Of a stretch of 64,000 nucleotides of DNA, positions 63,040 through 64,000 are shown piece by piece. Within the stretch, counting starts at the first letter, position 1. Each line of letters starts with the position of its first letter. The stretch comes from Macrothele yani (taxonomy: Eukaryota; Arthropoda; Arachnida; Araneae; Macrothelidae): positions 14,863,219 through 14,927,218 of the forward strand of contig CM077034.1 in NCBI GenBank assembly GCA_039090855.1, given 5' to 3'. The notes below the pieces were generated by a model. It was not told the DNA's origin, did no database searches, and worked only from the letters and a program-made list of their open reading frames with translations. The translations under genes and the position numbers were made by a program.

Positions 63040-64000
63040 ATGATGGATCTAAGTCCTTTGTCTGTTGGTTCTCTTGAAACATGTTTCTTTGAGCAGAGCC
63101 ATTCCATCATTAAGCTTAGCTGCATTGTGTTATAGAAAAACTGAAACTATTCAACTGACAGATTTTTTCTTACATATGACCTGTTTCTATGGGAATGTAT
63201 TTACAAATTCTGTGTGGGTAGTGTTCATGGAACTTTGGTACAGAAAATAATGTGCACAGTTGTTATTAATGAAAAGATGATGGATCAAAGTCCTTTGTCT
63301 GTTGGTTCTCTTGAAACATGTTTCTTTGAACAGAGCCATTCCATCATTAAGTTTAGCTGCATTGTGTTATAGAAAAACTGAAACTATTCAACTGACAGAT
63401 TTTTTCTTGCATATGACCTGTTTCTATGGGAATGTATTTACAAATTCTGTGTGGGTAGTATTCACAACAGTTCACTGAACTTTGGTACAGAAAATAATGT
63501 GCACAGTTAGTTGTTATTAATGAAAAGATGATGGATCAAAGTCCTTTGTCTGTTGGTTCTCTTGAAACATGTTTCTTTGAGCAGAGCCATTCCATCATTA
63601 AGCTTAGCTGCATTGTGTTATAGAAAAACTGAAACTATTCAACTGACAGATTTTTTCTTACATATGACCTGTTTCTATGGGAATGTATTTACAAATTCTG
63701 TGTGGGTAGTGTTCATGGAACTTTGGTACAGAAAATAATGTGCACAGTTAGTTGTTATTAATGAAAAGATGATGGATCAAAGTCCTTTGTCTGTTGGTTC
63801 TCTTGAAACATGTTTCTTTGAACAGAGCCATTCCATCATTAAGTTTAGCTGCATTGTGTTATAGAAAAACTGAAACTATTCAACTGACAGATTTTTCTTA
63901 CATATGACCTGTTTCTATGGGAATGTATTTACAAATTCTGTGTGGGTAGTATTCACAAAAGTTCATGGAACTTTGGTACAGAAAATAATGTGCACAGTTG
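63040..64000. repeat. Dimeric ~245-bp satellite, continues past window
   Basis: CTTTGTCTGTTGGTTCTCTT begins units at 63056, 63293, 63544 and 63785. Units 1 and 3 share GAGCAGAGCC and AAGCTTAGC. Units 2 and 4 share GAACAGAGCC and AAGTTTAGC and a longer end with ATTCACAA. The true period is therefore a dimer of about 490 bases. No parent element is recognised. Confidence 0.93.

Overview
The window reads as nuclear DNA of an invertebrate animal, most likely an arthropod. It is AT-rich, and its coding signal is split into short exons with GT-AG borders and phase-matched junctions. Everything between the exons is transposons, SINEs and tandem repeats. I cannot name the species. A chelicerate or crustacean would fit the very large introns and the mix of Tc1, RTE, pogo, Penelope-like and tRNA-SINE sequence, but that is inference.

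One host gene is supported. Three plus-strand exons (9043-9229, 24401-24657, 62099-62336) join in frame into about 227 residues that match the TANC/Rolling pebbles scaffold family, in the stretch between the P-loop NTPase and the ankyrin repeats. Their introns are about 15.2 kb and 37.4 kb. The first 9 kb lies in the intron upstream of exon 1, and the last 1.6 kb lies in the intron after exon 3.

Layout: 1-5063 holds a broken pogo/Tigger-like element (minus), with a coiled-coil ORF and an inverted-repeat element inside it. Next come an RTE 3' fragment (5.1-5.95 kb), a mariner-like transposase carrying an internal 114-bp tandem repeat (6.27-7.17 kb) and a 94-bp array. The intron between exons 1 and 2 holds a Tc1 element, two SINEs, a 3.5-kb array of a 52-bp unit, a duplicated foldback+SINE segment, 146-bp, 160-bp and 159-bp repeat families, and a second Tc1 element with a nested hairpin insertion. 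The intron between exons 2 and 3 holds a 345/776-bp array split by an intact RTE retrotransposon, a third Tc1 element, SINEs, a LINE in which 119 bp of reverse-transcriptase C-terminal coding sequence has expanded to about 74 copies (36.4-45.2 kb), a twin-primed (5'-inverted) RTE copy, a fourth Tc1 element, a 3.1-kb array of an 81-bp unit made from a SINE body, more LINE pieces and a fifth Tc1 element. After exon 3 come a Penelope-like GIY-YIG remnant and a dimeric ~245-bp satellite that runs off the window.

The main theme is that several tandem arrays have recognisable transposon parents still beside them or around them: a SINE tail, a SINE body (twice), a LINE C-terminus and a transposase catalytic domain. 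The locus is a good place to see young minisatellites being born from mobile elements inside the introns of a conserved gene.
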